From the NCBI RefSeq assembly GCF_023634645.1, contig NZ_JAMKMR010000019.1, forward strand, positions 1 to 64,000: DNA of 64,000 bases, read 5' to 3'. Shown one piece after another: positions 36,415-45,389 of this stretch (positions are counted from its first letter, which is position 1; the number at the start of each line of letters is the position of its first letter). The translations under genes were made by a program, and so were the position numbers. The notes below the pieces were generated by a model. It was given only the letters and a program-made list of their open reading frames with translations, ran no database searches and was not told the origin of the DNA. The DNA comes from Vibrio sinus. Lineage in GTDB: Bacteria > Pseudomonadota > Gammaproteobacteria > Enterobacterales > Vibrionaceae.

Positions 36415-36435
36415 CTAAGAGAGCTGTAACTAAGA
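36406..36435. repeat. 15-bp tandem duplication across a stop codon
   Basis: GAGCTGTAACTAAGA occurs twice head to tail (36406-36420 and 36421-36435). The first copy contains the TAA of the 35065 gene (36412-36414); because the period is 15, the second copy repeats the last codons and stop in frame. Confidence 0.85.
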
Positions 36436-36453
36436 GAACTATAGTCAAAAGCG

Positions 36454-36930
36454 CTATTCCTTCACCTTTACCGAAAGCATTAAGGTAAATTCTGCAACAT
36501 GGCTATCTGAGTCAATGTTAGGGCACCGAGCGATTATTGATACATTGCGATTGATTCTTTGCTTAGTTTCGATCGCTTCGTCTAACATTTGGTCGATGAG
36601 CTTACCATCAGAGCATTCAAATAAAACATCTCCTTCTGCTCGCTTTAGAAACTTGCCTTCCACCTCTTTAAATGCGAGTGAAATGTTGATCCCCCTTTGA
36701 GAGGACTTACTCATCGCCATAAATCCACCTGCAACGTCAGCACCAATCGCCAACGCACCGAAGTACATACTGTTAAGGTGATTCTTGGTTTTTCTTTTTA
36801 GTGGCATTCTCACGGCGACAGATTGACTATCTAAACTAATGATTTTGGGACGACAAAGCCAAATCAGGGGGACTTTGAAAAAACCAAAACTCTTTAAGTA
36901 TAGATTTGCTTTTTTAACACTGGATAACAT
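36454..36930 (-). CDS. DUF4442 hot-dog fold thioesterase-like protein
   Basis: 158 aa with a hot-dog fold pattern: the helix NHLNSMYFGALAIGADVAGGFMA (DUF4442, YiiD C-terminal type) and three long C-terminal strands. Members are predicted acyl-CoA or acyl-ACP binding or thioesterase proteins; the substrate is unknown. It converges with the 35065 gene and diverges from the DAHP synthase gene. No membrane helix despite a hydrophobic N-terminus. Confidence 0.75.
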   Translation of the reverse strand: MLSSVKKANLYLKSFGFFKVPLIWLCRPKIISLDSQSVAVRMPLKRKTKNHLNSMYFGALAIGADVAGGFMAMSKSSQRGINISLAFKEVEGKFLKRAEGDVLFECSDGKLIDQMLDEAIETKQRINRNVSIIARCPNIDSDSHVAEFTLMLSVKVKE

Positions 36931-37049
36931 GGATGAACCCTAAAGAAAGTCATCTGACCAGTTAAACCAGAGAGTTCAATATTGTCAAATATCTTCCGTA
37001 AACATAGTGATGCGAATCTAAAACTCTATCAATTGTCCTTATCGTCAAC

Positions 37050-37061
37050 ATAAACGTTTAT
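37050..37061. promoter_or_regulatory. Palindrome upstream of DAHP synthase gene
   Basis: ATAAACGTTTAT is a perfect 12-bp palindrome 60 bp before the start codon. It does not fit the TyrR (TGTAAAN6TTTACA) or TrpR consensus. Possible operator, unassigned. Confidence 0.3.
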
Positions 37062-37121
37062 TACTCTACGTAATTCCGTTATCTTTACGTCTTCGAAATA
37101 GGAATAATAAACGAATTCAGC

Positions 37122-38174
37122 ATGCCATTAAAAACCGACGAACTCAGAACTCAAGCACTTGGTCCTATGCCAACACCAGCAGAACTTAGCAACGCCCACC
37201 CTATCACCGATGAAGTTGCAGAAAGAATTGCACAATCAAGAAAGCAAGTAGAAAAAATCCTTCTAGGAGAAGACAAAAGATTACTTGTGATTGTTGGGCC
37301 TTGTTCAGTGCACGACACGGAAGCAGCACTTGACTACGCTAGCCGCCTAGCAGCCGTGCAAAAGCACTATGAAAAAGAACTGTTTATAGTAATGCGAACT
37401 TACTTTGAAAAACCTAGAACCGTCGTCGGTTGGAAAGGGTTAATCACAGATCCGAACTTGGATGGCTCCTATGCTCTTGAAACAGGCTTGAGCAAAGCCC
37501 GTCAGTTACTTCTTGATATCAACAAGCTTGGCCTACCCACCGCCACCGAGTTTCTAGATATGATTACGGGCCAGTACATTGCCGACTTGATCACTTGGGG
37601 TGCCATTGGCGCGAGAACCACAGAATCACAGATACACAGAGAAATGGCATCGGCTCTTTCTTGCCCTGTCGGCTTTAAAAACGGAACCAATGGTAACGTC
37701 AAGATTTCCATCGACGCCATTCGTGCCGCTAAAGCCTCCCATTACTTTTATTCTCCTGACAAAAGTGGCCGTATGACCGTGTATCGAACCAGTGGAAACC
37801 CGCACGGACACGTTATCTTAAGGGGTGGAGATAAAGGGCCTAACTTTGATCGTAAATCAGTAGAACTAGCGTGCTCAAAACTGTCTGAGTTTGACTTACC
37901 ACAAAGACTGGTTATTGATTTTAGCCATGCGAACTGCCAAAAGCAGCATAGAAAGCAGATCGATGTTGCAAAAGACGTATGCGAGCAGATCAAATCTGGC
38001 AGTCAGTTAGTCGCTGGTATCATGGCAGAAAGCTTTATTGAAGAAGGCAACCAACCCATGCACGATATCTCTGCGCTTAAATACGGCCAATCTATTACTG
38101 ATCCATGTTTAAGCTGGGAACATACAGTAGAAATGCTTGATTTATTATCTGATGCAGTTAAGACTCGATTCTAA
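37122..38174 (+). CDS. 3-deoxy-7-phosphoheptulonate synthase, class I
   Basis: Condenses erythrose 4-phosphate and PEP, the first step of aromatic amino-acid synthesis. 350 aa, as for E. coli AroG. Signature motifs VGPCSVHD, RTYFEKPRTVVGWKGLI, GARTTESQIHREMASALSCPVGFKNGTNG, RGG and DFSHANCQKQH are intact. The N-terminus (TDELRTQALGPMPTPAEL) and the mid region read most like Trp-type AroH, but the feedback class cannot be settled by eye, so no symbol is given. 21 bp upstream of yajQ, so possibly co-transcribed. Confidence 0.93.
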   Translation: MPLKTDELRTQALGPMPTPAELSNAHPITDEVAERIAQSRKQVEKILLGEDKRLLVIVGPCSVHDTEAALDYASRLAAVQKHYEKELFIVMRTYFEKPRTVVGWKGLITDPNLDGSYALETGLSKARQLLLDINKLGLPTATEFLDMITGQYIADLITWGAIGARTTESQIHREMASALSCPVGFKNGTNGNVKISIDAIRAAKASHYFYSPDKSGRMTVYRTSGNPHGHVILRGGDKGPNFDRKSVELACSKLSEFDLPQRLVIDFSHANCQKQHRKQIDVAKDVCEQIKSGSQLVAGIMAESFIEEGNQPMHDISALKYGQSITDPCLSWEHTVEMLDLLSDAVKTRF

Positions 38175-38195
38175 AAATTTTAATAGGAAAATACT

Positions 38196-38681
38196 ATGCC
38201 ATCATTTGATATTGTTTCTGAAATCAATACGGTAGAGCTAAGAAACGCGGTAGAAAACGCCTCTCGTGAACTATCAACTCGATTTGACTTTCGTGGCGTG
38301 GAAGCTTCGTTTGAACTATCAAAAGAAGAAACAGTGAAGCTAAGCGCGGAAGCTGACTTTCAACTAAAACAAATGCGAGACATTCTGCGTGGCAACTTGA
38401 CCAAACGCAACGTGGATGTGAACTCCATGGACTCACAGACAGCCGAACAGTCAGGCAAAATGTGGAGCCAAAATGTCTTGTTCAAGCAAGGTATTGATAC
38501 GCCTACTGCAAAGAAAATCGTCAAATCAATTAAAGACGCCAAGTTAAAAGTGCAAGCCGCTATCCAAGGTGAAAAGGTGCGTGTAACAGGTAAGAAGCGA
38601 GACGATCTTCAAGCCGTAATTGCGCTTATTAAAGGTGCTGACTTGGGCCAGCCATTCCAGTTTGAAAACTTTAGAGACTGA
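38196..38681 (+). CDS. yajQ: Nucleotide-binding protein YajQ
   Basis: 161-aa YajQ/DUF520 protein, reported to bind nucleotides including c-di-GMP in Xanthomonas. It has the N-terminal MPSFDIVSEINTVELRNAVENA and the STRFDFRGVEASFEL block, then two RNP-like folds. It starts 21 bp after the DAHP synthase gene. The cellular role in vibrios is not established. Confidence 0.93.
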   Translation: MPSFDIVSEINTVELRNAVENASRELSTRFDFRGVEASFELSKEETVKLSAEADFQLKQMRDILRGNLTKRNVDVNSMDSQTAEQSGKMWSQNVLFKQGIDTPTAKKIVKSIKDAKLKVQAAIQGEKVRVTGKKRDDLQAVIALIKGADLGQPFQFENFRD

Positions 38682-38689
38682 CCAAACGC

Positions 38690-38719
38690 GACTTTTCTTG
38701 CCTGTTGGCAAGAAAAGTC
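38690..38719. terminator. 13-bp perfect hairpin between convergent genes
   Basis: GACTTTTCTTGCC at 38690-38702 and GGCAAGAAAAGTC at 38707-38719 form a perfect 13-bp stem with a 4-base loop, between yajQ and the convergent siroheme gene. The pyrimidine-rich arm gives T-rich stretches in either direction, so a bidirectional terminator is likely. Confidence 0.7.
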
Positions 38720-38722
38720 TGT

Positions 38723-39661
38723 CTATTGAACCATACCAAGTTTATAGCACTTCCCATGCCCCATCAGTAAGTTGAACTCACTGCTGTCGGCAGGAATTAA
38801 AACGCAAATACTCTCATCGTTCTCTTGTTTGTTTTCCAATAACGCCACTAATTCCATAGTATCTTTATATACTTCACGGCTAGCGTCGCGTCGAACCAGA
38901 TCAACAAATTCGAACGGACAATCTTTAAAATACAATACCGTTTCCGCTTTTTGCATTTGTTGTAACGCTTTGAAAGTTAAAAGCTCAACATCTTGACCTA
39001 CTTCTATCCAACTGAGTGTGGGCGTCTCTACATGTTTGCCTTTTATTTTCTGCACATATACAGATTCCAATTGCTCCCAACTTGTTGCCTCAGCGACACT
39101 AGTCAACGCAAAGAAGGATTCCCAAAAACTTTTTCTTTCAGTAACTGTGGCAAAATGTTCCTTGATATCATTTCTCTTTGACGCGGCAAAGTCACCGAGT
39201 AAAGCCGTGTTATGAGCAAGAACTGACTCCAACGTTTGTCTTATATTTCTGACCAACACAGGTGATGCACCACCACTCGATATTGCGATTTGAATTCTGC
39301 CACGATTGACGACGGATGGCGTGATGAAGTCGCAATAGGGTAAGTCATCGACCACGTTGACCAAGATGCCCATATCTTTTGCATCTTGATATATCTGGTG
39401 GTTAATAGCAGGGTTGTTCGTTGTCGCCCACAACTGAACAAAATCCTTTGACAATAAATCCGCTGAGTAGAAATTTTGTATCCAGTGCACCTGCTTTGCT
39501 TTGACCCAGCTGTGTAATTGAGCATCAATCTTCGGAGAGATGAGAGTGACGATTGCACCTGCTCGCATTAACATGTCAACTTTGCGGGTTGCAACTTCTC
39601 CCCCGCCCACCACCAAAACAGATTTGCGATTTAAATCGAAAAATAGTGGAAAATATTGCAT
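38723..39661 (-). CDS. Siroheme synthase, CysG-A type with stub of SUMT domain
   Basis: 312 aa. Residues 1-205 match the CysG-A/Met8p module (precorrin-2 dehydrogenase and sirohydrochlorin ferrochelatase): NAD-binding VLVVGGGEVATRK (residues 15-27), VNVVDD with the catalytic Asp near 105, and AISSGGASPVL. Residues 217-266 (WIEVGQDVELLTFKALQQ.., DLVRRDASRE) align with the start of the CysG-B uroporphyrinogen-III methyltransferase, but the GAGPGD motif is lost (EVGQD) and the remaining ~190 residues of that domain are replaced by a short tail. Siroheme production then needs a separate SUMT (CobA), not in the window. Confidence 0.85.
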   Translation of the reverse strand: MQYFPLFFDLNRKSVLVVGGGEVATRKVDMLMRAGAIVTLISPKIDAQLHSWVKAKQVHWIQNFYSADLLSKDFVQLWATTNNPAINHQIYQDAKDMGILVNVVDDLPYCDFITPSVVNRGRIQIAISSGGASPVLVRNIRQTLESVLAHNTALLGDFAASKRNDIKEHFATVTERKSFWESFFALTSVAEATSWEQLESVYVQKIKGKHVETPTLSWIEVGQDVELLTFKALQQMQKAETVLYFKDCPFEFVDLVRRDASREVYKDTMELVALLENKQENDESICVLIPADSSEFNLLMGHGKCYKLGMVQ

Positions 39662-40232
39662 CGAGACCCTTTTTGTTCAAGATTACGAGAGTGATAAGGA
39701 CTCTAGACTAGCAAAAAAGCTTGATATTCACACCAATTACAACAATTCTTGGTTAAGAGTCTACTGCAAATCAATAGCGACACTTTTGTGCCTTAAACAG
39801 AGCAATTTAACCCAATTATTCTTTCCCATCACATATCCGCAATATGAATGAAAAATATATATTTCACCATTTTTAAGTATCAATACCATTTAAATATCTA
39901 GCAAACCACTGCATAAACTAGATCAATGGCTTTTAATTTAGTCACTCATCAGTATTATGTTTCATTGACCTTAGCTATGAAACAAAACACTTTATTTACA
40001 TTTAATTTACATTTGGACATTCTAATAAATGAGCTTAGGTGTGAGGAATGTCAAAAATCTTTTTCAAATTATGCATTTGAGAAAATTGCAATCCTTTCCT
40101 ACCCTTATAAATGGTTGATTTACATGTGAGTCACTTATCTCATATGCGGCCTGCTCAGTTATAACAAATTTTTGCTCACTAGGTTGTATCTGAATTTAAC
40201 GGTTTAACAAAGTTCATACAGGAAGGAAACAA
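39662..40232. other. Divergent intergenic region upstream of aapJ
   Basis: 571 bp, AT-rich, between the siroheme gene (minus) and aapJ (plus), so it carries both promoters. I find no sigma54 consensus, no CRP or Fur site and no good hairpin. Two short open frames (39540-39851 and 39926-40129) look like chance. Confidence 0.4.
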
Positions 40233-41261
40233 ATGGCAAATAAACTAACACTTCTTGCTTCCGTCGTAGCTGCATCTACTGCGTTGGTCGCAAACAGTGC
40301 TTCAGCGGCAGATAGCACACTGCAGAAAGTAACCAAGCAGGACTTTTTGACGTGTGGGGTAAGCGCAGGTTTACCTGGTTTTTCAAACCCGAATTCTAAA
40401 GGTGAATGGGAAGGTATCGATGTGGAGTATTGCCAAGCGATTGCAGCCGCAGTACTCGGGGATAAGAAAAAAGTTAAATACGTACCACTTACAGCTAAAG
40501 AGCGTTTTACTGCATTGCAATCGGGTGAAATTGACGTTCTTTCACGAAATACAACATGGACGCTCCACCGTGACACCGCGTTAGGCCTCAACTTTGCGGG
40601 CGTAAATTATTATGACGGTCAAGGCTTTATGGTCAAGAAGTCACTTGGCGTCACGAGTGCTAAAGAGTTGGATGGTGCTTCGATTTGCGTTCAATCAGGC
40701 ACAACCACCGAGCTCAACCTAGCGGACTACTTCCGAACCAATGGCATGAAATACAAACCCGTTGTTTTTGATACCGCACCACAAACTTCCTCAGGATTTG
40801 ACGCTGGACGTTGTGACGTATTAACCACTGACCAATCAGGCTTATACGCTTTGCGTCTCAACCTAAAAGACCCGAGCTCAGCCGTCGTATTGCCAGAAAT
40901 TATTTCAAAAGAGCCACTAGGTCCAGTTGTTCGCCAGGGTGATGACCAATGGTTCAACATCGCTAAATGGGTGCTGTTCTCAATGGTGAACTCCGAGGAA
41001 TATGGCATCACATCGAAGAACGCAGACGCCATGCTTAAATCGAAAGATCCGAATATCAGGAGAATCCTAGGCCTTGAAGGTCCAAAAGGAAAAGGGTTAG
41101 GTATTCGTGATGACTGGGGTTATCAGATCGTGAAACAAGTGGGTAACTATGGAGAAAGCTTTGAGCGAACTGTCGGTAAGGGCTCACCGTTACAAATTTC
41201 ACGAGGCATGAATGCCCTGTGGAATGCGGGCGGCATTATGTACGCACCACCGATTCGATAA
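40233..41261 (+). CDS. aapJ: General L-amino-acid binding protein AapJ
   Basis: Periplasmic solute-binding protein of the Aap ABC uptake system for a broad range of L-amino acids. 342 aa with a signal peptide (cleavage after NSASA, about residue 25) and a family 3 amino-acid binding fold: GVSAGLPGFSNPNSKGEWEGIDVEYCQAIAAAV, SGEIDVLSRNTTWTLHRD. A strong AGGAAGG site precedes the start. It heads the aapJQMP operon; the hairpin after it probably raises its relative level. Confidence 0.93.
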   Translation: MANKLTLLASVVAASTALVANSASAADSTLQKVTKQDFLTCGVSAGLPGFSNPNSKGEWEGIDVEYCQAIAAAVLGDKKKVKYVPLTAKERFTALQSGEIDVLSRNTTWTLHRDTALGLNFAGVNYYDGQGFMVKKSLGVTSAKELDGASICVQSGTTTELNLADYFRTNGMKYKPVVFDTAPQTSSGFDAGRCDVLTTDQSGLYALRLNLKDPSSAVVLPEIISKEPLGPVVRQGDDQWFNIAKWVLFSMVNSEEYGITSKNADAMLKSKDPNIRRILGLEGPKGKGLGIRDDWGYQIVKQVGNYGESFERTVGKGSPLQISRGMNALWNAGGIMYAPPIR

Positions 41262-41275
41262 GCGTTTAAATCACT

Positions 41276-41293
41276 GGGCGGGGAAACCCGCCC
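41276..41293 (+). promoter_or_regulatory. Intercistronic hairpin between aapJ and aapQ
   Basis: GGGCGGG at 41276-41282 and CCCGCCC at 41287-41293 form a perfect 7-bp GC stem with a GAAA loop 15 bp after the aapJ stop. A T stretch comes only 13 bp later, so it is likely an mRNA 3'-protecting or partial termination element giving more binding protein than permease. Confidence 0.7.
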
Positions 41294-41323
41294 TTGCTAC
41301 ACATTTTTAGAGGTTATTGTTGT

Positions 41324-42529
41324 ATGAAGCCTACTGAGAAGATATCTACAAGCTCGCAGAACGGCCGATCGCAAGGGAAAAACCTATTTTACAACCCTAC
41401 TTTTCGCGCTGCGGCCATACAAATCATCGCCATATTCTTACTCTTCTTCTTTTTTTACACCATTGTTAACAACGCCTTAAATAACTTAGAGTCTCGTGGT
41501 ATCGCGACCGGATTCGACTTTTTGCACCAAGAGGCTGGTTTTGGCATTGGCCTGAGTTTAATTGATTACAACGAAACCTATTCTTATGGGCGAACCTTTG
41601 TTGTTGGCCTTCTCAATACCGCATTAGTCTCATTTTTAGGTATAATTTTGGCGACGGTTCTTGGGTTTGTTATCGGTATCGCTAGATTGTCTTCCAACTG
41701 GTTAGTCAGCCGATTTGCCGCGGTTTATATTGAAACCTTCCGTAACATCCCACTGCTGCTTCAGATTTTCTTCTGGTACTTCGCTGTACTACAAGCGCTA
41801 CCTTCTCCAAGGCAAAGTATGAGCCTAGGTGAGGCATTCTTTTTAAATGTACGTGGCCTATACATGCCCGCTCCCGTCTTTGAATCAGGGAGCTCATTTG
41901 TGCTGCTCGCATTGCTAGCTGGTATCTGCGCTTCGGTCGTGATTAACGTTTGGGCAAACAACAAACAAAAATTAACCGGGCAACAAACCCCAATGGGAAG
42001 AATTGTCTTGTTGCTGTGTGTCGTTTTTCCTGTCGTCGTTTACTTTCTAATGGGTTCACCAATTAGCGCTGAATACCCTGCTTTAAAAGGGTTTAATTTC
42101 ACTGGAGGGATAAGCATAATACCAGAGCTAGCGGCATTGCTGTTAGCACTGTCCATTTACACCGCCTCCTTCATTGCTGAAATCGTCCGTTCTGGTATTA
42201 ATGCTGTCAGCCATGGTCAAACCGAGGCAGCAATGAGTTTAGGGCTGTCTCGTACCAAAACGTTAAAGCTGGTTGTGATCCCACAAGCATTAAGAATCAT
42301 TATTCCGCCTCTTACCAGCCAATATTTAAACCTGACGAAAAACTCTTCTCTCGCCATGGCAATTGGCTACCCAGATCTTGTCTCTGTATTTGCGGGCACA
42401 ACACTAAACCAGACAGGGCAAGCGATTGAGATTATTGCTATGACAATGGCTGTCTATCTGACGTTAAGTTTGCTGACATCAGCCATCATGAATACGTACA
42501 ACCGAAAAGTCGCACTGGTGGAGAGGTGA
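41324..42529 (+). CDS. aapQ: Amino-acid ABC permease AapQ
   Basis: HisM-type inner-membrane permease subunit. The start at MKPTEKISTS (AGAGG 11 nt upstream) gives 401 aa. One N-terminal helix (FRAAAIQIIAIFLLFFFFYTIV) is followed by a long periplasmic loop, then the BPD_transp_1 core with several helices and the EAA-like coupling loop (EAAMSLGLSRTKTLKLVVIPQALRIIIPP). It pairs with AapM; aapM starts 3 bp after the stop. Confidence 0.92.
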   Translation: MKPTEKISTSSQNGRSQGKNLFYNPTFRAAAIQIIAIFLLFFFFYTIVNNALNNLESRGIATGFDFLHQEAGFGIGLSLIDYNETYSYGRTFVVGLLNTALVSFLGIILATVLGFVIGIARLSSNWLVSRFAAVYIETFRNIPLLLQIFFWYFAVLQALPSPRQSMSLGEAFFLNVRGLYMPAPVFESGSSFVLLALLAGICASVVINVWANNKQKLTGQQTPMGRIVLLLCVVFPVVVYFLMGSPISAEYPALKGFNFTGGISIIPELAALLLALSIYTASFIAEIVRSGINAVSHGQTEAAMSLGLSRTKTLKLVVIPQALRIIIPPLTSQYLNLTKNSSLAMAIGYPDLVSVFAGTTLNQTGQAIEIIAMTMAVYLTLSLLTSAIMNTYNRKVALVER

Positions 42530-42532
42530 TTT

Positions 42533-43630
42533 ATGAGTAAGCATCAGTTTTTGCCAGATTTACCGCCACCCGCTAATACCGTTGGAGTCATCGGTTGGTT
42601 AAGAAAAAATTTATTTAGCGGGCCTTTTAACTCTATTGTCACCATTCTGCTGGGCTATTTTGCCCTAACCATGCTGTGGAATGTTTTCGATTGGGCATTT
42701 TTACAAGCCGACTGGTCAGGAACCACTAGAAATGATTGTAGTCGTGATGGTGCCTGTTGGGTATTCATCAGCGTGAGGTGGGAACAGTTCATGTATGGGT
42801 TTTATCCTCATGCAGAGCTTTGGCGTCCACGTCTGTTTTACGCAACCCTAGCGGTTTTCACTGTGCTTCTTGCCTACGAAAAAACACCTAAACGGCTATG
42901 GATCTGCTTATTTTTCGTTACTGTGTATCCGTTTCTTATGGTTGGCCTGCTCTATGGTGGCGTGTTTGGACTGGAAGTCGTCGACACACACAAGTGGGGA
43001 GGATTACTTGTCACTCTCATCATAGCATTGGTCGGCATCATCGTTTCTCTACCTATAGGTGTAGTTCTTGCGCTCGGGCGACGATCAGACATGCCTATCA
43101 TTCGCAGCATTTGTACTGTTTACATTGAAGTATGGCGTGGCGTACCGCTTATCACGGTGCTTTTCATGGCATCTGTCATGCTTCCACTGTTTTTGGCGGA
43201 AGGCTCAGAAACTGATAAATTGATGAGGGCCCTCATCGGGGTTGTTATGTTCAGTGCGGCCTATATGGCCGAGGTGGTTCGTGGAGGACTTCAAGCCATT
43301 CCCAAAGGGCAATATGAGGCTGCTGACGCATTAGGTTTAACCTATTGGAAAAAAATGGGGCTTATTGTCCTTCCCCAAGCATTAAAAATCACTATCCCTT
43401 CTATTGTAAACACCTTTATCGGCTTATTTAAGGACACCAGCCTAGTGTTAATCATAGGTATGTTTGATGTTTTAGGTATCGGCCAAGCCGCCAATACCGA
43501 CCCTGAGTGGCTGGGCTTTGCCACTGAAAGTTACGTTTTTGTAGCACTGGTCTTTTGGATCTTTTGCTTCGGTATGTCGCGGTACTCTATATGGTTAGAG
43601 AACAGGCTACATACAGGACACAAACGATAA
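42533..43630 (+). CDS. aapM: Amino-acid ABC permease AapM
   Basis: Second permease subunit, 365 aa, with several hydrophobic segments before the BPD_transp_1 domain and the coupling loop GQYEAADALGLTYWKKMGLIVLPQALKITIPS. The start follows the aapQ stop by 3 bp with a GGAGAGGTGATTT ribosome-binding region. It forms the heteromeric channel with AapQ, energised by AapP. Confidence 0.92.
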   Translation: MSKHQFLPDLPPPANTVGVIGWLRKNLFSGPFNSIVTILLGYFALTMLWNVFDWAFLQADWSGTTRNDCSRDGACWVFISVRWEQFMYGFYPHAELWRPRLFYATLAVFTVLLAYEKTPKRLWICLFFVTVYPFLMVGLLYGGVFGLEVVDTHKWGGLLVTLIIALVGIIVSLPIGVVLALGRRSDMPIIRSICTVYIEVWRGVPLITVLFMASVMLPLFLAEGSETDKLMRALIGVVMFSAAYMAEVVRGGLQAIPKGQYEAADALGLTYWKKMGLIVLPQALKITIPSIVNTFIGLFKDTSLVLIIGMFDVLGIGQAANTDPEWLGFATESYVFVALVFWIFCFGMSRYSIWLENRLHTGHKR

Positions 43631-43672
43631 CCATTGAACAAGAAGCAAATTGATTCAGCTTGAGGAAAGATT

Positions 43673-44437
43673 ATGACACAACCAACTAGCGATAACTCAA
43701 CAGAGCCAATGATTCATATCCGGGACATGAACAAATGGTATGGTGAATTTCATGTACTTAAAAACATCAATTTGGATGTGCGCAAAGGAGAAAAGATTGT
43801 CATTTGCGGACCATCTGGTTCAGGTAAATCGACAATGATTCGCTGCATCAACCGACTTGAAGAACATCAGAAAGGACAAATTATCGTCTCGGGTAACGAG
43901 CTCACCGAAGATCTCAAAAACATCGAAGCCGTACGCCGAGAAGTGGGAATGTGCTTCCAGCACTTCAACCTATTTCCTCACTTAACCGTACTAGAAAACT
44001 GTACACTCGCCCCTATCTGGGTAAAAAAACTACCAAAATCAGAAGCCGAAGATATTGCGATGAAGTACCTTGAGCGGGTGAAAATACCCGATCAAGCAGA
44101 AAAATACCCTGGACAACTATCTGGTGGACAACAGCAGCGCGTTGCTATCGCACGCTCACTGTGTATGAGCCCTCAAGTGATGTTGTTTGATGAGCCCACT
44201 TCAGCACTTGACCCTGAGATGGTAAGAGAAGTTCTGGATGTGATGGTAGAGCTTGCCGAAGAAGGGATGACCATGTTGTGCGTCACCCACGAAATGGGGT
44301 TTGCAAAAGAAGTTGCCGATCGCGTCATATTTATGGACGCAGGAGAAATCATTGAGGAGAATAACCCTGTAGATTTCTTTGAAAACCCTCAATCGGATAG
44401 AACACAAAACTTCTTAGCTCAGATTCTACATCACTAA
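43673..44437 (+). CDS. aapP: Amino-acid ABC ATPase AapP
   Basis: 254-aa cytosolic ATPase of the polar amino-acid family. Walker A GPSGSGKSTM, Q-loop CFQHFNLFPHLTVLENC, signature LSGGQQQRVAIARSLC, Walker B VMLFDEPTSALDPE and the switch His in CVTHEMGFA are all intact. It is the last gene of aapJQMP, 42 bp after aapM. Confidence 0.95.
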   Translation: MTQPTSDNSTEPMIHIRDMNKWYGEFHVLKNINLDVRKGEKIVICGPSGSGKSTMIRCINRLEEHQKGQIIVSGNELTEDLKNIEAVRREVGMCFQHFNLFPHLTVLENCTLAPIWVKKLPKSEAEDIAMKYLERVKIPDQAEKYPGQLSGGQQQRVAIARSLCMSPQVMLFDEPTSALDPEMVREVLDVMVELAEEGMTMLCVTHEMGFAKEVADRVIFMDAGEIIEENNPVDFFENPQSDRTQNFLAQILHH

Positions 44438-44589
44438 AACATTATCGTGAAGTGCAGGAAATCAGGCTTGAAAATGTTATATCGTGTTACACATTACGAT
44501 CACCCGTTTTCATAAAAGACTTGATTTTCTGAACTTTCAGCCCCATAAATGTACATAATTATATAGGAACACCTTTAACGAGGAAGATT

Positions 44590-45252
44590 ATGACTAGTCC
44601 GATGTATACTCGCACTTCAAGCCAGCAGCAAAGTGCATTACAGACAAATAAAGTTTTGCGCAATACTTATGCGCTTCTCGCCATAACGCTACTTTGGTCT
44701 GCAATGGTAGCGGGTGTCACAATGGCATTAAACCTTCCTAGCCCTGGCATCATTATTATGCTGGTTGGTTTTTATGGTTTGCTTTTCTTAACAGAGAAAA
44801 ACCGCAATAACGGAATGGGACTGGTATTTACCTTCCTATTTACCGGATTCTTAGGCTATACCGTTGGCCCACTGATCAACATGTATATCGGTGCAGGTAT
44901 GGGTGATATCGTCCTAACAGCATTAGGCGGTACAGGTTTGGCGTTTATTGGTGCATCTGCGTATGCGTTGACAACTAAACGTGACCTATCCATGCTCGGT
45001 GGTTTGATCATGTCGCTATTTGTGGTGTTAATTGTGGGTATGATTGCCAGTATTTTCCTTCAGTCCACCACACTTCACTTAGTATTGAGTAGTTTGTTTA
45101 TCATCTTCTCAACGTTAGCGATTTTGTACACAACGCAAGGTATCATTCGCGGCGGAGAAACAAACTATATCTCAGCAACGATTACTTTGTTTGTATCCAT
45201 CTACAACATCTTTATTAGCTTACTAAGCATTCTTGGTCTAACTCGAGACTAA
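44590..45252 (+). CDS. yccA: Bax inhibitor-1 family protein YccA
   Basis: 220-aa inner-membrane protein with seven hydrophobic segments and the UPF0005/BI-1 pattern (YALLAITLLWSAMVAGVTM, NTYALL start, C-terminal TLFVSIYNIFISLLSILG). E. coli YccA is an FtsH substrate that modulates FtsH. A GAGGAAG site precedes the start. It is followed by its own terminator and by tusE, acyP and rlmI, the same order as E. coli. Confidence 0.92.
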   Translation: MTSPMYTRTSSQQQSALQTNKVLRNTYALLAITLLWSAMVAGVTMALNLPSPGIIIMLVGFYGLLFLTEKNRNNGMGLVFTFLFTGFLGYTVGPLINMYIGAGMGDIVLTALGGTGLAFIGASAYALTTKRDLSMLGGLIMSLFVVLIVGMIASIFLQSTTLHLVLSSLFIIFSTLAILYTTQGIIRGGETNYISATITLFVSIYNIFISLLSILGLTRD

Positions 45253-45280
45253 GTAAACAAGTTAAAATAGAACCATGTAA

Positions 45281-45315
45281 AAGCCTGACTGGTTATCTAG
45301 TCAGGCTTTTTTTCT
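45281..45315 (+). terminator. Terminator of yccA
   Basis: AAGCCTGACT at 45281-45290 and AGTCAGGCTT at 45299-45308 form a perfect 10-bp stem followed by a T run. Strong rho-independent terminator. Confidence 0.93.
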
Positions 45316-45389
45316 TTCCACCCTATTGAGATTTACTTCCCCTACTCGTACCCTTATACGTAAAACGTACCATCCGTAATTTAAAAGTA

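Noticed and set aside
39926..40129. 67-codon plus-strand ORF upstream of aapJ
   Set aside because: No ribosome-binding site, odd composition, no family; part of the AT-rich intergenic region.
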